Shown here one piece after another: positions 50,027 to 51,897 of a DNA stretch of 51,897 nucleotides. Within the stretch, counting starts at the first letter, position 1. Each line of letters begins with the position of its first letter. The notes under the pieces are model-generated. The model made no database searches and was not told the DNA's origin. It was given only the letters and a program-made list of their open reading frames with translations. The DNA is from an uncultured Anaerolineae bacterium (lineage in GTDB: Bacteria > Chloroflexota > Anaerolineae > Anaerolineales > Villigracilaceae), in NCBI GenBank assembly GCA_903822545.1, contig CAIJPN010000051.1:1-51897 (forward strand). Direction: 5' to 3'. The position numbers and the translations under genes were made by a program.

Positions 50027-50679
50027 TGAAAGCACCTGCGCCGGGGATCCAACTGGAAGTTGAGTTGTGGCAGCGCGGGCTGAAACTGGTAGCAGGGGTA
50101 GACGAAGCCGGGCGCGGAGCGCTGGCCGGGCCGGTGTATGCGGCGGCGGTGGTTTTGCCAGACGACCCCAAGGTGGAGTCGTTGCTGTTGGGTGTGCGCG
50201 ACTCAAAGCTGATGACAGCCAACCAGCGTGAGAAAATGGCCGGGGAAATCAAGAATCACGCATCGGGATGGGGAGTGGGCTTTTCCAGCACAAAAGAGAT
50301 CAACGAAATGGGCATTTTGCCAGCAACGAGACAGGCCATGTGGCGAGCCATCCAAAATTTGCCCCAGATGCCTGATTTCTTGCTAATGGATTTTATCCAT
50401 TGGCCGGGGCTGAAACATCCACATAAGAGTATGCCCAAAGGCGAAAGTTTGTCCCTGAGTATTGCGGCGGCTTCGGTGCTGGCAAAGACTGCCCGTGATG
50501 CGCGGATGCGGGAAATGGATGGGGAGTTTCCGGGTTACGAACTGGCACAGCACAAAGGCTATGGCACAACGGCGCACTGCGCTGCCATTGCGCGGCTGGG
50601 GCCGATGGCGGAGCACCGCACTTTGTTTGTTCGCAATGTATTGGCGGCGATAAAAACTATCCAAATTACATTATTGTAA
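50026..50679 (+). CDS. rnhB: Ribonuclease HII
   Basis: 217 residues. The active-site motif is GVDEAGRGALAGPV with Asp26 and Glu27. RDSKLMTANQREKMAGEI, LLMDFIHWPG and AASVLAKTARDARM (acidic third and fourth ligands) follow. GYGTTAHCAAIARLGPMAEHR is the conserved C-terminal region. It removes ribonucleotides and RNA primers from DNA. Start overlaps the previous stop, indicating coupling with the glycosyltransferase. Confidence 0.96.
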   Translation: MKAPAPGIQLEVELWQRGLKLVAGVDEAGRGALAGPVYAAAVVLPDDPKVESLLLGVRDSKLMTANQREKMAGEIKNHASGWGVGFSSTKEINEMGILPATRQAMWRAIQNLPQMPDFLLMDFIHWPGLKHPHKSMPKGESLSLSIAAASVLAKTARDARMREMDGEFPGYELAQHKGYGTTAHCAAIARLGPMAEHRTLFVRNVLAAIKTIQITLL

Positions 50680-50702
50680 TTTTTATACGTTTATGCTACT
50701 CT
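50674..50702 (+). promoter_or_regulatory. Promoter for the secreted SGNH hydrolase
   Basis: TTGTAA (50674-50679), 17-bp spacer, TACTCT (50697-50702), about 20 bp before the start codon. Confidence 0.45.
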
Positions 50703-50723
50703 TTAGGGGCCAAAGGAGAGCAT

Positions 50724-51563
50724 ATGTTTGCAAAATTGTTAAATCTCAAGCAATCTATTTTTGTTGTGTCGTTGGTTGTGATGCTGGTTCTTGCCAATGT
50801 CCAGCCCGCGCTTGCAGCCTGGTACCCAAATAATATTACAGCCCTGGGAGATTCCATCACCCGCGCCTATAACACCGGTTCTACGGGTTTTAGTGATGCC
50901 CCGGCAAATTCGTGGACCACTGGGACAAATACCAGCGTAAACAGCCTGTATTCGCGCATCCTGGCAGTCAACCCGCTGATCAGCGCCAAGAATACGAACC
51001 TGGCTGTTTCTGGCGCAAAGATGGTTGACCTGAATGGACAGGCTGCCAAAATTGCAACCACAACAGAATATGTCACCATCCTGATGGGAGCAAACGATGT
51101 CTGCACCAGCAGCGTGACCAATATGACTGCGGTCGCCACCTTCCAGGCGCAGTTTGAAGCTGCCATGGCAACGATTACCAGCCGCGCGCCGAATGCCAAG
51201 GTGTACGTGGTCAGCATCCCGAATGTGTACAACCTGTGGACGGTTTTTAAGAACAACTCAACAGCGCGCGCCACCTGGTCGTTGTTCAAGATTTGCCAAT
51301 CGCTGCTGGCAAACCCCACATCCACCAAGCAGGCAGATGTGAACCGGCGCGCGGCAGTGCAGCAGCGCAATCGGGAGTTTAACACTGTGCTGGCAACGGT
51401 GTGCGCACGCTATACCCAGTGTCATTTTGATAATAACGCTGTTTTCAATACGGTTTTCACCACGGCAGATGTCTCAACGCGCGATTATTTCCACCCCTCG
51501 CTAAGCGGACAGACCAAACTGGCGGGCGCGGCCTGGGCTGCAGGAGGGCTTCCGTACCCGTAG
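50724..51563 (+). CDS. Secreted SGNH/GDSL hydrolase
   Basis: 279 residues from an ATG behind AAAGGAG. Residues 10-33 are a signal peptide ending QPALA-AWYP. Block I ALGDSITRAYN has the nucleophile Ser, LAVSGAKM the Gly, LMGANDVC the Asn oxyanion residue and DYFHPSLSGQ the Asp/His pair. It is an extracellular esterase- or lipase-like enzyme of unknown substrate. Followed at 51608 by a terminator hairpin shared with RNA element 3 on the opposite strand. Confidence 0.92.
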   Translation: MFAKLLNLKQSIFVVSLVVMLVLANVQPALAAWYPNNITALGDSITRAYNTGSTGFSDAPANSWTTGTNTSVNSLYSRILAVNPLISAKNTNLAVSGAKMVDLNGQAAKIATTTEYVTILMGANDVCTSSVTNMTAVATFQAQFEAAMATITSRAPNAKVYVVSIPNVYNLWTVFKNNSTARATWSLFKICQSLLANPTSTKQADVNRRAAVQQRNREFNTVLATVCARYTQCHFDNNAVFNTVFTTADVSTRDYFHPSLSGQTKLAGAAWAAGGLPYP

Positions 51564-51600
51564 TCGCACCCGGAGAGATTAAACTCCAAGTGAATAGAAC

Positions 51601-51775
51601 ACAACAAAGGCGGATGGGTGTTTCCCATCCGCCTGATTTTTAGTGCTGAACTGAACTGGAAAAAGAGCGCGCTGAATCACTTTATCGTCGTGATGGACGT
51701 CTGGCGCCCAAGTGTATACTGGCCAGCGGTTAAGTCACACGCTCTTTTCCCCTGAGCGCACGGTTCGGTTATTTA
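51601..51775 (-). ncRNA. Structured RNA element 3 of a three-copy family
   Basis: Minus strand: outer stem AAAAGAGCG with CGCTCTTTT (51748-51740 with 51669-51661, perfect); CTGGC/GCCAG-like CTGG (51726-51722) with CCAG (51704-51701) followed by ACGT; hairpin ATCAC, loop GACGATAAA, GTGAT (51694-51676); then terminator AGGCGGATGGG/CCCATCCGCCT (51634-51608) with TTTG. It lies tail-to-tail with the SGNH gene and is not followed by a minus-strand gene for at least 5 kb, which favours an independent small RNA. It lacks the AAAGGAGGT of elements 1 and 2. Confidence 0.6.
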
Positions 51776-51897
51776 ATTTAGGTATGAAACATTGTTTTTG
51801 CCATTTTGTTGCGTATTCGGCAAAAAACGCCGCTGTTCTTTAACGATTTTGACGTTGTTTTTAAGGCATTTTTGTCTGCATGAAAATTTTGGCACAA

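Overview
The window looks like a chromosomal segment from a Chloroflexota bacterium, most likely class Anaerolineae. This is inferred from gene content and is not proven by any marker gene: a giant SdrD/CnaB-repeat surface protein, a fused two-permease Aap-type amino-acid ABC system, a corrinoid-activation protein with methyltransferases, a four-gene 2-oxoacid:ferredoxin oxidoreductase, DUF4491 proteins, and palindromic GC-rich intergenic repeats. No phage, transposase, plasmid or CRISPR genes were seen.

Layout. 1-10035 (minus): one enormous repeat-rich secreted protein that runs off the left edge, preceded by a leader of about 520 nt with a good promoter and a candidate structured RNA. 10701-11098 (minus): tmRNA. 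11251-14389 (plus): response regulator fused to a CpaE/MinD-like ATPase, a sirtuin and a GAF histidine kinase. 14426-20391 (mostly minus): radA, a dus-yjjX-MFS operon joined by ATGA overlaps, and a 2-hydroxyacid dehydrogenase. 20475-22253 (plus): Gfo/Idh/MocA oxidoreductase and two DUF4491-like membrane proteins. 22313-26654 (minus): a corrinoid-linked methyl-transfer set (UroD/MtaA-like protein, homocysteine S-methyltransferase-like protein, RACo-like activator) riddled with palindromic repeats, one of them inserted in frame. 26750-28409 (minus): two paralogous hexapeptide acetyltransferases with zinc-ribbon-like tails and a shared upstream box. 28738-31479 (plus): ferredoxin plus alpha, beta and gamma subunits of a 2-oxoacid:ferredoxin oxidoreductase. 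31679-34996 (plus): a truncated membrane protein, clpS and the cobalt/nickel importer cbiMN-cbiQ-cbiO. 35023-40034: scattered metabolic genes. 40068-44447 (minus): amino-acid ABC transporter operon. 44592-51563: methyltransferase, DegV, then a plus-strand run with a SH3b lipoprotein, an unknown protein, a NERD-like membrane protein, a GT2 glycosyltransferase, rnhB and a secreted SGNH hydrolase.

The most unusual signal is a family of three related structured RNA elements on the minus strand (about 46457-46645, 46811-47005 and 51601-51775). They are non-identical in sequence but share a layout: an outer stem, a CTGG(C)/(G)CCAG stem followed by ACGT, then a hairpin with variable stem and a conserved nine-base loop (RACGANAWA-like), and finally a near-identical intrinsic terminator built on CGGATGGG/CCCATCCG. 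Stem bases change while pairing is kept, which argues for a functional RNA. I do not recognise it as a known family. A second unassigned RNA candidate lies in the leader of the giant surface protein.
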